Below are positions 49,028 through 57,307 of a stretch of DNA of 61,805 nucleotides, in pieces (the first letter of the stretch is position 1; every line of letters starts with the position of its first letter). The stretch is from Oscillospiraceae bacterium (GTDB taxonomy: Bacteria; Bacillota; Clostridia; Oscillospirales; Oscillospiraceae): positions 1-61,805 of the forward strand of contig SVME01000002.1 of NCBI GenBank assembly GCA_015067605.1. The letters run 5' to 3'. The notes below the pieces were generated by a model. The model did no database searches, was not told where the DNA came from, and was given only the letters and a program-made list of their open reading frames with translations. Both the position numbers and the translations under genes were made by a program.

Positions 49028-49972
49028 ATGGCTAATAATCAAAATATGAATGTTATGCAGGCCCGTGATATCCAAAAGATATCCACCGGTCAAAAGATTG
49101 GTCAGTTTCTTGTAAAGGCGGGCACCTATCTGTTCCTGTGCATCATGGCGCTGATTGTTCTGTTCCCCTTCTATTGGATGATTATCTCCTCCCTGAAGAC
49201 CCTAGCGGAATACCGTCAGGCTGTCCCCACCTTCTGGCCCAAGCAGTTGATGTTTGAAAACTACGCCACCGCTTTCGACACCGCAAGCCTTGGCACACTG
49301 TTTATGAACACCCTGTACGTTGGCGTAGTATCCACCCTTCTGAGTCTGGTCATTACCGTCCTGAGCGCCTTTGCCTTTGCCCGTCTGGAGTTCAAGGGTA
49401 AAAATCTGCTCTTTGGTGCCCTGATGGCCACCATGATGCTCCCCGGCGAAATGTTCACCATCACCAACTACATCACCGTCACCAGTTTGATGGAGCCTTG
49501 GCAGATGGACATTGGCGGGAATATCATTGAATTCGCCCCCATGGACATCTGGGGTGCGTTGATTATCCCCTTCCTTGTAAGCATTTTCTATATCTACCTT
49601 CTGCGTCAGAATTTCATGCAGATTCCCAACGAGCTATATCTGGCCGCCAAGGTCGATGGTACGTCAGATTTGAAGTATCTGTGGAAGGTTATGATTCCTC
49701 TGTCCATGCCCACGTTGATTTCCATCACCATTCTGAAGATGATGGGCGCATGGAACTCCTATATCTGGCCCAACCTGATCACCAAGTCCCATAAGGAATA
49801 CCAGCTGATTACCAACGGTCTGCGTAATGCCTTCTCGGACACCAGCGGACAGGTTAACTTCCCTGTGCAGATGGCTGCGGTTGCAATCGTTTCCGCTCCC
49901 CTGTTCATGGTGTTCCTGTTCCTGAGAAAGTATATCATGTCCGGCGTCAGCCGTAGCGGCATCAAGGGATAA
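49028..49972 (+). CDS. ABC transporter permease (MalG/UgpE-like)
   Basis: 314 aa, six TM helices (AGTYLFLCIMALIVLFPFYWMIISSLKT at the first). EAA loop ELYLAAKVDGTSDLKYLWKVMIPLSMPTL. Second permease of the CUT1 importer. Confidence 0.92.
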   Translation: MANNQNMNVMQARDIQKISTGQKIGQFLVKAGTYLFLCIMALIVLFPFYWMIISSLKTLAEYRQAVPTFWPKQLMFENYATAFDTASLGTLFMNTLYVGVVSTLLSLVITVLSAFAFARLEFKGKNLLFGALMATMMLPGEMFTITNYITVTSLMEPWQMDIGGNIIEFAPMDIWGALIIPFLVSIFYIYLLRQNFMQIPNELYLAAKVDGTSDLKYLWKVMIPLSMPTLISITILKMMGAWNSYIWPNLITKSHKEYQLITNGLRNAFSDTSGQVNFPVQMAAVAIVSAPLFMVFLFLRKYIMSGVSRSGIKG

Positions 49973-50022
49973 CTGGCGAACCATCGCCTGATATATCAAA
50001 AACAAGAAAGGACGAAATCGTT

Positions 50023-51447
50023 ATGAGCAAGAAAATCATTTCCCTCCTGCTGGTTCTGGTAATGCTGCTGAGCGTCGTCGCGATGACTGGCTGCTCTAAG
50101 AAGCAAACCGGTAATACCACCAACGTAATTGCAAAAGAGGACATTACTTTTAGCATGGATGAAGAGGTAAACATCACCTTCACCCATACCATGGGCGCCA
50201 AGCTGCAGGGCATCCTTGACACCTATATCAAGGAGTTCAACAAAATTTACCCCAATATCCACATCACCCACCAGTCCGCTGGTGGCTGGGCTGATATCAA
50301 CGGCCAGATTAACACTGAGATTGCCGGCGGCAAGCAGCCCAACATCGCTTACTGCTACCCCGACCACGTTGCTACCTACAACATTGCTAAGTCCGTCATC
50401 GTGCTGGACACCCTGATTGAAAGCGACGTTGCCATCGGCGACACCGGTATGATTATCGGCCTGACCAACGAAGAGAAGGCCGACTTCATCGAGAGCTACT
50501 ACAACGAAGGCACCGTATATGGCGATGGCAAGATGTACACCATGCCTCTGAGCAAATCCACCGAGGTTCTGTACTACGACAAGACCTTCTTCGAAGCCAA
50601 TAACCTGACCGTCCCCACCACTTGGGACGAGATGTGGGATGTCTGCGCCAAGATTAAAGCCATTGATTCCGAGTGCTATCCTCTGGGCTACGATGCTGAG
50701 GACAACTGGTTCATCACCCTGTGTGAGCAGAACCAGACCGGCTTCACCAGCGCTGAGGACGGCGGCAAATTCCTGTTCAACAACGATGCCAACAAGGCAA
50801 TGGTGAAGGAACTGCGCGAGTACTACCAGAAGGGTTACTTCACCACCCAGGAGCTGTACGGCAGCTATACCTCCAACCTGTTCGTCGAGACCACCGATAC
50901 CCGCTGCTATATGTGTGTCGGCTCCTCCGGCGGTGCATCCTACCAGATGTCCAACAACGATACCAGCGACGGCAGCTTTGCCTTCGAAGTCGGTGTTGCT
51001 CCTATCCCTCAGGCCGATGCCAACAATCAGAAAACCATTTCTCAAGGTCCCAGCCTGTGTATCCTGCAGGGCGCTGACACCACTAATCAGGAAATCGTTG
51101 CATCCTGGCTGTTCGTCAAGTTCCTGTGCACCAATGTTGATTTCCAGGCCGAGTTCTCCATGGAGTCCGGCTATATGCCCGTGCTGAAGTCCGTCACCGA
51201 AAACGAAGCCTACGCCAAGTGGCTGGCAAAGGGCAACGGTTACGAGTATCTGGTCGCCAAGTGCGTACAGATTGGTATCGAGGGTCGTGACAACTACTTT
51301 GTTTCCCCTGCTTTCGATGGCTCCTCCACCGCCCGTTCCGAGGCTGGCTCTCTGCTGCTGAAGTGTCTGAGTGGTAAGCCCTCCGGTTCTCTGGATGACT
51401 TCATCGATCAGGCTTTCAAGGAAGCAATTGAAGAGTGTGAATATTAA
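50023..51447 (+). CDS. extracellular solute-binding lipoprotein (CUT1, MalE-like)
   Basis: 474 aa. Lipoprotein signal MSKKIISLLLVLVMLLSVVAMTGC. SBP_bac_1 fold: NITFTHTMGAKLQGILDTYIKEF, VYGDGKMYTMPLSKSTEVLYYDK, TTWDEMWDVCAKIK, and the closing hinge LFVKFLCTNVDFQAEFSMESGYMPV. It captures the solute for the permeases. 4 bp after its stop begins a nuclease-like lipoprotein, so the cargo may be a nucleoside, nucleotide or short oligonucleotide instead of a sugar. That is inference; sugar binding cannot be excluded. Confidence 0.9.
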   Translation: MSKKIISLLLVLVMLLSVVAMTGCSKKQTGNTTNVIAKEDITFSMDEEVNITFTHTMGAKLQGILDTYIKEFNKIYPNIHITHQSAGGWADINGQINTEIAGGKQPNIAYCYPDHVATYNIAKSVIVLDTLIESDVAIGDTGMIIGLTNEEKADFIESYYNEGTVYGDGKMYTMPLSKSTEVLYYDKTFFEANNLTVPTTWDEMWDVCAKIKAIDSECYPLGYDAEDNWFITLCEQNQTGFTSAEDGGKFLFNNDANKAMVKELREYYQKGYFTTQELYGSYTSNLFVETTDTRCYMCVGSSGGASYQMSNNDTSDGSFAFEVGVAPIPQADANNQKTISQGPSLCILQGADTTNQEIVASWLFVKFLCTNVDFQAEFSMESGYMPVLKSVTENEAYAKWLAKGNGYEYLVAKCVQIGIEGRDNYFVSPAFDGSSTARSEAGSLLLKCLSGKPSGSLDDFIDQAFKEAIEECEY

Positions 51448-51451
51448 TGCC

Positions 51452-52828
51452 ATGAAAATTAAAAGAATTTTTGCTCTAATTTTAGTCCTCTGTCTGGCAG
51501 CCGGTTGTTTTACCGGCTGCCAGCAGGAGGAAACTCCTGACGCTACTACTGCGTCCGGCAATGGCGACAAGAATACAATTCCTGAAAACGTTGACTATGT
51601 GGCCCAGACCAAGCTGGACATGAACTCCGACACTCTGAAGCTGGAGGTTACCGTCCGCAGCTACATCGACGGAGATACCACCCACTTCAACGTTCCCCAC
51701 GATGTCAGCGATAACGGCGTTTTGAAGGCCCGTTACCTGTGCGTCAACACCCCCGAGTCCACCGGCAAGATTGAGGAGTGGGGCAAAAAAGCCTCCAACT
51801 TCACCAAGGAAAAGCTGAAAAGCGCCAGCTCCATCATCATCGAATCCAACGATGGCAAGTGGAATGCTGACTCCACCGGCGGTCGTTATCTGGTCTGGGT
51901 TTGGTATAAGCCCGCCGACGGCAACGATTATCGTTGCCTGAATCTGGAGTTGATTCAGAACGGTCTTTCCATCTCTTGTGGCACGGTTGCTGAGCGCTAT
52001 GGCCAAGTGGCCACCGACGCTTTCCAGCAGGCCAAGGCTCAGAAGCTCCATGTGTTCTCCAACGAGGACGACCCGGACTTCTACTACGGCGATGCCTACG
52101 AAATCGACCTAAAAGGTCTGCGCACCAACATCGCTCTCTATGAAAATACCACCGTTGCCTTCGAAGGCGTTGTGACCAACAACTTCAACAACTCCGTTTA
52201 CGTAGAAAGCTATGATGCAGAAACCGATATGTACTATGGCGTTTCTGTGTACTATGGCTTTGAGACAGGCGAACTGCTGAACAACCTGAAGGTTGGTAAT
52301 ATGGTTCGTGTGGTCGGCTCCGTCCAGTATTACGAAGCCGGCGGTACATGGCAGATTTCCGATGTCAGCTACCGTGAATTCAAGCCTGACGACCCCACCA
52401 ATACCGTTATGCTCAGCTCTGGTCACGAGGCCGGTAACCGTCTGACTGCCCCTGACCTCTTTGCCAATGGCACTGTGGAAGTGGAAGTACTGTCGGACAT
52501 TTCCGGCGAAGAAACCGAAACCAAGACCTTTAAGTATGCAGATCTTTGCATGAGCACCACCATTTCCATGGAGAATCTGTACGTCAGCGAAATCTACACT
52601 ACCAACAACGGCGGCGACAGCGATGGCGCTATGACCCTGACCTGTATTGCCGAAGGCGGTGTAGAAATCGATGTGCGTACCGCCGTGCTTTATGACGAAA
52701 ACGGTGAAATGATTTCCGCTGCCGACTACCGCTATAAGACCATCAACGTCACCGGCGTAGTGGATTATTTCAGCGGCAGCTATCAGATTAAGGTGTTCAA
52801 TGCCGACGCAATCACCGTTCAGGAATAA
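51452..52828 (+). CDS. staphylococcal nuclease-like lipoprotein with extra OB-type domains
   Basis: 458 aa. Lipobox LAAGCFTGC. Residues about 60-200 are SNase-like: VRSYIDGDTTHF (catalytic Asp), ARYLCVNTPEST (Arg and Glu), GGRYLVWVW (second Arg) and NGLSISCGTV. This is an OB-fold Ca-dependent endonuclease. Residues 225-455 contain two further beta-barrel regions (NIALYENTTVAFEGVVTNNFNNSVYVES ... LKVGNMVRVVGSVQYYEAGGTWQISD, and TLTCIAEGGVEIDVR) resembling nucleic-acid-type OB folds. Anchored outside the membrane, it would cut DNA or RNA near the importer. Confidence 0.88.
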   Translation: MKIKRIFALILVLCLAAGCFTGCQQEETPDATTASGNGDKNTIPENVDYVAQTKLDMNSDTLKLEVTVRSYIDGDTTHFNVPHDVSDNGVLKARYLCVNTPESTGKIEEWGKKASNFTKEKLKSASSIIIESNDGKWNADSTGGRYLVWVWYKPADGNDYRCLNLELIQNGLSISCGTVAERYGQVATDAFQQAKAQKLHVFSNEDDPDFYYGDAYEIDLKGLRTNIALYENTTVAFEGVVTNNFNNSVYVESYDAETDMYYGVSVYYGFETGELLNNLKVGNMVRVVGSVQYYEAGGTWQISDVSYREFKPDDPTNTVMLSSGHEAGNRLTAPDLFANGTVEVEVLSDISGEETETKTFKYADLCMSTTISMENLYVSEIYTTNNGGDSDGAMTLTCIAEGGVEIDVRTAVLYDENGEMISAADYRYKTINVTGVVDYFSGSYQIKVFNADAITVQE

Positions 52829-52846
52829 TTAGAAAGGAAGTATGAT

Positions 52847-55615
52847 ATGAAAAGAATAATTTCCCTTCTGTTGCTGCTGGCTATTTGTTTGTCCGTCTTT
52901 GTCGGATGTAATAACGAAGAAGCCAAGGATAGTGGTAAGGAAACCACCAAGCCCACCTCCGGCAACACCTCCGACGATAATACCGCAGAAGAAAGCGACA
53001 TCCCCAGCGCCATTGCTTTCTTGGAGAATCAGTACCCCGAAGCCAGCAAGGGTAAAGTGCAGGTCCTTTCCAACGACATCGACCTGCTGTCCGTGGTTGT
53101 TGTTGGCCGTGTCAGCTACACCGTCGAATGGACTGTGTCCGTCACCGAGGGCTCCTCTGACGCCGCCAAGATTGGCGAATCCTCCAAGGAAAATCACGTC
53201 CTGCTGGACATCAACGAAACCCCCGAGACCGATGTTACGTTCATTGCTACCGCTACCGTGAAGGATCCCGCCGGCGATTCCAAGACCGCCGCTTTCAACT
53301 TCCAGATTGTTGCCTCCGCTACTGCTGGCATGACCGACGAAGAAATCGTCGAGTTGGCCTACCAGCTAGCCGAGGGCGAGATTATGAACGGCAGCTCCAC
53401 CCTGACTGGTGTCATCAAGATGATTAAGTCCCCCTGGGACCCCGACTTCCAGAACATCACTGTTGTCATTCAGATTGGTGATTTGGCCGACAAGCGCATT
53501 GAGTGCTACCGCATGACCGGCGAAGGCGCTAAAGATTTGGCCATCGGTGACACCATCACCGTCACCGGCGTTCTGAAAAACTACAACGGCACCATCGAAT
53601 TCGATGCTGGCTGTGTTGTTTCCAACATTGTCAAGGGTGAAACTGTTGAAGTGCCCACCGATCCCAAGGCCATTGTAGATGCCGCCTATGCTCTGCCCGC
53701 TGGCGAAGCACTGCCCTACTCCGCAACCCTGACCGGCATGATTTATGCCATCAACTCCCCCTACGATGAGGGCTATCAGAACATCACCGTCACCATTGTT
53801 GTGGATGGCTACGAAGCAAAGCCCATCCTGGTCTACCGCTTGAAGGGCGAAGGCGCTGATAAGCTGGAGCTGGGCGACACCATCACTGTCACCGGCTACA
53901 TCGTCAACTACAACGGCACCATCGAGTACACCTCCGGCTGCACTCTGGATAGCTTCAAGAAGGGTGACGGCGCTCCCGACAATATTCCCGATAAGGAAGT
54001 TGACATTGTGGATGCCGCCTACAAGCTGGCAGAAGGCAACGCCCTTCCCTACAGCGCTACCCTGACCGGTAAGGTCACCGAGGTTAACGATGCATATAGT
54101 GCCGAGTACGGCAACATCACCGTTACCATTACCATCCCCGGTCGTGAGAAGAAGCCCATCAAGTGTTACCGTCTGAAGGGCCCCGGCGTTGACAAGGTAG
54201 CCATTGGTGATACCCTGACTGTTAGTGGCATTCTGAAGAACTTCTATGGTGAAATTGAGTTTGACGCAGGTTGCACTTTGATTAAGCGCGACGCAGGCGG
54301 TAACGCCCCCATTAAGCAGGAAACTGATCCTCTGAAGATTGTTGACGCTGCTTATAAACTGAAGGAAAACACTGATCTGGGCTACGATGTCACCCTGACC
54401 GGTAAGGTCGTGGAAGTCGTTGATGCCTACGATTCCGAGTACAAGAACATCACTGTAACCATTCAGATTTCCGGTCGTGAGAAGAAGCCCATTATCTGCT
54501 ACCGTCTGAAAGGCGAAGGCGTTGAGAAGGTTGCTAAGGGTGATACCATCACCGTTACCGGTCGTCTGAAGAACTACTATGGCGATATCGAATTTGACAA
54601 CGGCTGCAAAATGACCAAGCGTGTTTCCGGTGGTGGCGAGGTTGTTAAGGTAGAAACCGACCCCAAGAAGATTGTTGATGCTGCTTTCAAGCTGAAGGAC
54701 GGCGAGCAGCTGGCCTACGACGCAACCCTGACCGGCAAGGTCACCTCTATTAAGACTCCCTATGATGCCGAGCACAGCAACATTAGTGTAATTATCACTG
54801 TTGAGGGTAAGTCCATCGTCTGTTTCCGCATGAAGGGTACCGGCGTTGATAAGATTACGGTGGATGATACCATCACTGTAAAGGGTCGTCTGAAGAATTA
54901 CGGCGGTACGGTGGAGTTTGATGCCAACTGCGAAATGACCAAGCGCGTTTCCGGCGGCGTTGAAACCCAGACCGACTTTAAGAAAATCGTTGAAGAGGCA
55001 TACGCCCTGAAAGATGGCGAGCAGCTGAAGTACACCGCCACCCTCACCGGCAAGGTCGTCAAGCTGGATGTTCCCTACGACGAATCCTTCAAGAACATGA
55101 ATCTGACGATTGCTGTTGCTGGCTGCGAGGATAAGCCCATCCTGTGCTACCGTCTGAAGGGCGACGGTCTGAGCAACAATATCTGTGTTGGAGATACCAT
55201 CACCGTCAAGGGTACTATCAAGAATTACAAAGGCACCATCGAGTTTGATACCGGTTGCACTGCCAGCAACATTAAGTCCGGCGGCGTGAAGAAGCCCACC
55301 GATCCCAAAAAGATTGTTGATGCGGCGTTTGCACTGGCTGGCGGCGATTCTTTGAAGTACTTCGCCACTCTGACCGGTAAGGTTACAGAGATTAATACCG
55401 CCTACGACAGCTCGTACAAGAACATCACCATCACCATTGAGGTCGAGGGTTCCGATGGCATGAAGGAGCTGAAGTGCTACCGCCTGAAGGGCGAAGGCGC
55501 TGATAAGATTAAGGTTGGCGATACCGTCACTGTCACTGGTGTTATCAAGAACTATGTACATAGCTCTTCCGGCGATTCTGAAATTGAATTCGACGCAGGT
55601 TGTGTCCTCGGATAA
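52847..55615 (+). CDS. lipoprotein with seven tandem OB-fold-like repeats
   Basis: 922 aa. Lipobox LSVFVGC, a Thr/Ser-rich spacer, then a beta-sandwich about residues 55-160 (YTVEWTVSVTEGSSDAAKIG). Seven repeats of about 105 aa follow, each opening DPKKIVDAAFKL, with TLTGKVTEV, ITVTIxVxGxxxKPIxCYRLKGEG, GDTITVTGxLKNYxGTIEFDAGC. The pattern matches the OB_RNB/tRNA-anti-like repeats seen in surface nucleases. There is no catalytic residue set, so a binding role (nucleic acid capture) is likely. Last gene of the ABC operon (18-bp gap), ended by an intrinsic terminator. Confidence 0.82.
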   Translation: MKRIISLLLLLAICLSVFVGCNNEEAKDSGKETTKPTSGNTSDDNTAEESDIPSAIAFLENQYPEASKGKVQVLSNDIDLLSVVVVGRVSYTVEWTVSVTEGSSDAAKIGESSKENHVLLDINETPETDVTFIATATVKDPAGDSKTAAFNFQIVASATAGMTDEEIVELAYQLAEGEIMNGSSTLTGVIKMIKSPWDPDFQNITVVIQIGDLADKRIECYRMTGEGAKDLAIGDTITVTGVLKNYNGTIEFDAGCVVSNIVKGETVEVPTDPKAIVDAAYALPAGEALPYSATLTGMIYAINSPYDEGYQNITVTIVVDGYEAKPILVYRLKGEGADKLELGDTITVTGYIVNYNGTIEYTSGCTLDSFKKGDGAPDNIPDKEVDIVDAAYKLAEGNALPYSATLTGKVTEVNDAYSAEYGNITVTITIPGREKKPIKCYRLKGPGVDKVAIGDTLTVSGILKNFYGEIEFDAGCTLIKRDAGGNAPIKQETDPLKIVDAAYKLKENTDLGYDVTLTGKVVEVVDAYDSEYKNITVTIQISGREKKPIICYRLKGEGVEKVAKGDTITVTGRLKNYYGDIEFDNGCKMTKRVSGGGEVVKVETDPKKIVDAAFKLKDGEQLAYDATLTGKVTSIKTPYDAEHSNISVIITVEGKSIVCFRMKGTGVDKITVDDTITVKGRLKNYGGTVEFDANCEMTKRVSGGVETQTDFKKIVEEAYALKDGEQLKYTATLTGKVVKLDVPYDESFKNMNLTIAVAGCEDKPILCYRLKGDGLSNNICVGDTITVKGTIKNYKGTIEFDTGCTASNIKSGGVKKPTDPKKIVDAAFALAGGDSLKYFATLTGKVTEINTAYDSSYKNITITIEVEGSDGMKELKCYRLKGEGADKIKVGDTVTVTGVIKNYVHSSSGDSEIEFDAGCVLG

Positions 55616-55629
55616 TTCCCATATCTAGC

Positions 55630-55659
55630 AAACAGGAGCGGGTCCCCCGCTCCTGTTTT
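55630..55659 (+). terminator. terminator of the ABC/nuclease operon
   Basis: AAACAGGAGCGGG-TCC-CCCGCTCCTGTTTTA: strong 13-bp stem with a T-tract, 15 bp after the OB-repeat gene. Confidence 0.9.
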
Positions 55660-55665
55660 ATCGAA

Positions 55666-55696
55666 ATACGCCCCAACCATTTCGGTCGGGGCGTAT
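55666..55696 (-). terminator. terminator after flavoprotein gene
   Basis: Minus strand ATACGCCCCGACC-GAAAT-GGTTGGGGCGTAT, then TTCGATAAAAC, directly after the FAD protein stop. Confidence 0.75.
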
Positions 55697-55699
55697 CTA

Positions 55700-57064
55700 T
55701 TAACTAAGCATACATCTGGCAACGTGAATACCGCTGGCAGAAGCGTGAGAAAGAGAATGTGTGATGCCGCTGCCGTCACCGATAATATATAGTCCACTCA
55801 GGCAACTCTGCAAGGATGCATCCACCGCAACTTCCATGTTGTAAAATTTCACCTCAACGCCATAAAGCAGCGTATCGTCATTGGCTGTACCGGGCGCAAT
55901 CTTATCCAGTGCATAAATCATCTCGATGATTCCGTCCAGCAGCCGCTTGGGCAGCACCAGACTCAAATCGCCAGGCGTAGCATTCATGGTCGGGGTTGTG
56001 AAGGACTCCTCAATGCGTTTTGCAGTGCTACGCTGACCGCGAATCAGGTCGCCAAACCGCTGCACCATAACGCCGCCGCCCAGCATATTGCTCAGACGTG
56101 CAATGGACTCCGCATAACCGGTAGAATCCTTAAAGGGTTCTGAGAAATGTTTAGATACCAAGAGCGCAAAATTGGTGTTCTGGGTTTGCTTTTCCGGATC
56201 CTCGTAGCTGTGACCATTCACCGTAACAATACCATTGGTATTTTCGCTAACCACAGAGCCTTTGGGGTTCATGCAGAAGGTACGCACCCGATCACCATAT
56301 TTGGGAGTTCGGTAAACAATTTTGCTTTCGTACAGCTCATCGGTCAAATGAGAAAATACCTCCGCCGGAAGCTCAACACGAACGCCAATGTCCACTCTGT
56401 TAGACTGGGTGGGGATATTCAGCTCCTTGCATATTTTCTCCATCCATTTGCTGCCGCTACGTCCCACGGAAACGATGCACTTTTCACTGGTGTAAATTCC
56501 ACAGGCGCAGTGTACAGCATATCCACCTTCAATCACCGAAATGGATTCCACCGGTGTGTCAAAGAAAAACGTCACCTTGTCCTTCAGGTTCTCATACAAA
56601 TTCCCAAGCACAACATAGTTGATGTCGGTTCCCAAATGCCGAACCGACGCATCCAGCAGATGCAAATCATTTTGCATACAAATCTTCTTGAACTTACTGC
56701 CAGCAGTGGAATAGAGTTTCGTACCCTCACCGCCAAAGCGCATATTGATGTCATCCACATAACGCATCAGCTCCAGCGCCCGCTGTTTACCGATGTATTC
56801 ATACAGCGTTCCGCCGAAATCATTGGTGATGTTGTATTTTCCATCGGAAAAGGCACCGGCTCCGCCAAATCCGCTCATAATAGAGCAGCTTTTACAGCCA
56901 ATGCAGTGCTTGACCTTTTCGCCGTCAATGGGACAACGACGCTTTTCCAGCGGATGTCCCGCCTCAAAAACACCAATCTTCAGCGATGAATCCAGATTAA
57001 TCAATTCATAAGCAGAAAAAATACCACCCGGACCAGCACCAATAATAATCACATCAAAATCCAT
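55700..57064 (-). CDS. FAD-dependent oxidoreductase (BaiN/HI0933-like)
   Basis: 454 aa from MDFDVIIIGA (GGGAGGAG 8 nt upstream). N-terminal Rossmann GxGxxG IIIGAGPGGIFSAYEL, a Cys cluster CIGCKSC, GFGGAGAFSDGK, a middle domain and a C-terminal FAD loop GLYIIGDGSGITHSLSHASASG. The family includes Wood-Ljungdahl/ferredoxin-type and NAD(P)-dependent dehydrogenases with broad substrates; the electron acceptor is unknown. It separates the two nuclease-related blocks and is convergent with the ABC operon. The Cys cluster may bind FeS. Confidence 0.85.
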   Translation of the reverse strand: MDFDVIIIGAGPGGIFSAYELINLDSSLKIGVFEAGHPLEKRRCPIDGEKVKHCIGCKSCSIMSGFGGAGAFSDGKYNITNDFGGTLYEYIGKQRALELMRYVDDINMRFGGEGTKLYSTAGSKFKKICMQNDLHLLDASVRHLGTDINYVVLGNLYENLKDKVTFFFDTPVESISVIEGGYAVHCACGIYTSEKCIVSVGRSGSKWMEKICKELNIPTQSNRVDIGVRVELPAEVFSHLTDELYESKIVYRTPKYGDRVRTFCMNPKGSVVSENTNGIVTVNGHSYEDPEKQTQNTNFALLVSKHFSEPFKDSTGYAESIARLSNMLGGGVMVQRFGDLIRGQRSTAKRIEESFTTPTMNATPGDLSLVLPKRLLDGIIEMIYALDKIAPGTANDDTLLYGVEVKFYNMEVAVDASLQSCLSGLYIIGDGSGITHSLSHASASGIHVARCMLS

Positions 57065-57242
57065 TATCAACACTCCTCCCTCACACCTTGATCATCAACC
57101 CAAACGCGAGGATCAAATAATTGCACAAATAGCTCTGCGCATTTTGTATATTGTAACACATAGCACTAAAAGTCGCAAGCACCAAAATATGTTTTTGTGC
57201 ATTTTGTGTAACGCCTCAGAAATTTGGAACCAATATTTCCTG

Positions 57243-57271
57243 TTGAATTATTGACTTACATGATGTATAAT
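57243..57271 (+). promoter_or_regulatory. sigma-A promoter for 5'-nucleotidase gene
   Basis: TTGAAT - 17 nt - TATAAT, 36 bp before the ATG, in an AT-rich divergent intergenic region (57065-57307). Nothing else was recognised there. Confidence 0.7.
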
Positions 57272-57307
57272 TAGTTAAATAAAATACATTTATAGAAGGT
57301 GTAAACC

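Noticed and set aside
49996-51570. 524-aa minus-strand ORF opposite the solute-binding protein
   Set aside because: Antisense shadow; the plus frame shows clear ABC solute-binding protein motifs.
53366-55561. 731-aa minus-strand ORF inside the OB-repeat gene
   Set aside because: Shadow frame of seven highly similar repeats; the plus frame has a lipoprotein signal, ribosome site and conserved domain motifs.
53340-55600. CRISPR-like array in the 52847 gene
   Set aside because: Repeats are ~315 bp, in-frame and coding, with no constant spacers; no CRISPR array or cas gene is seen anywhere in the window.
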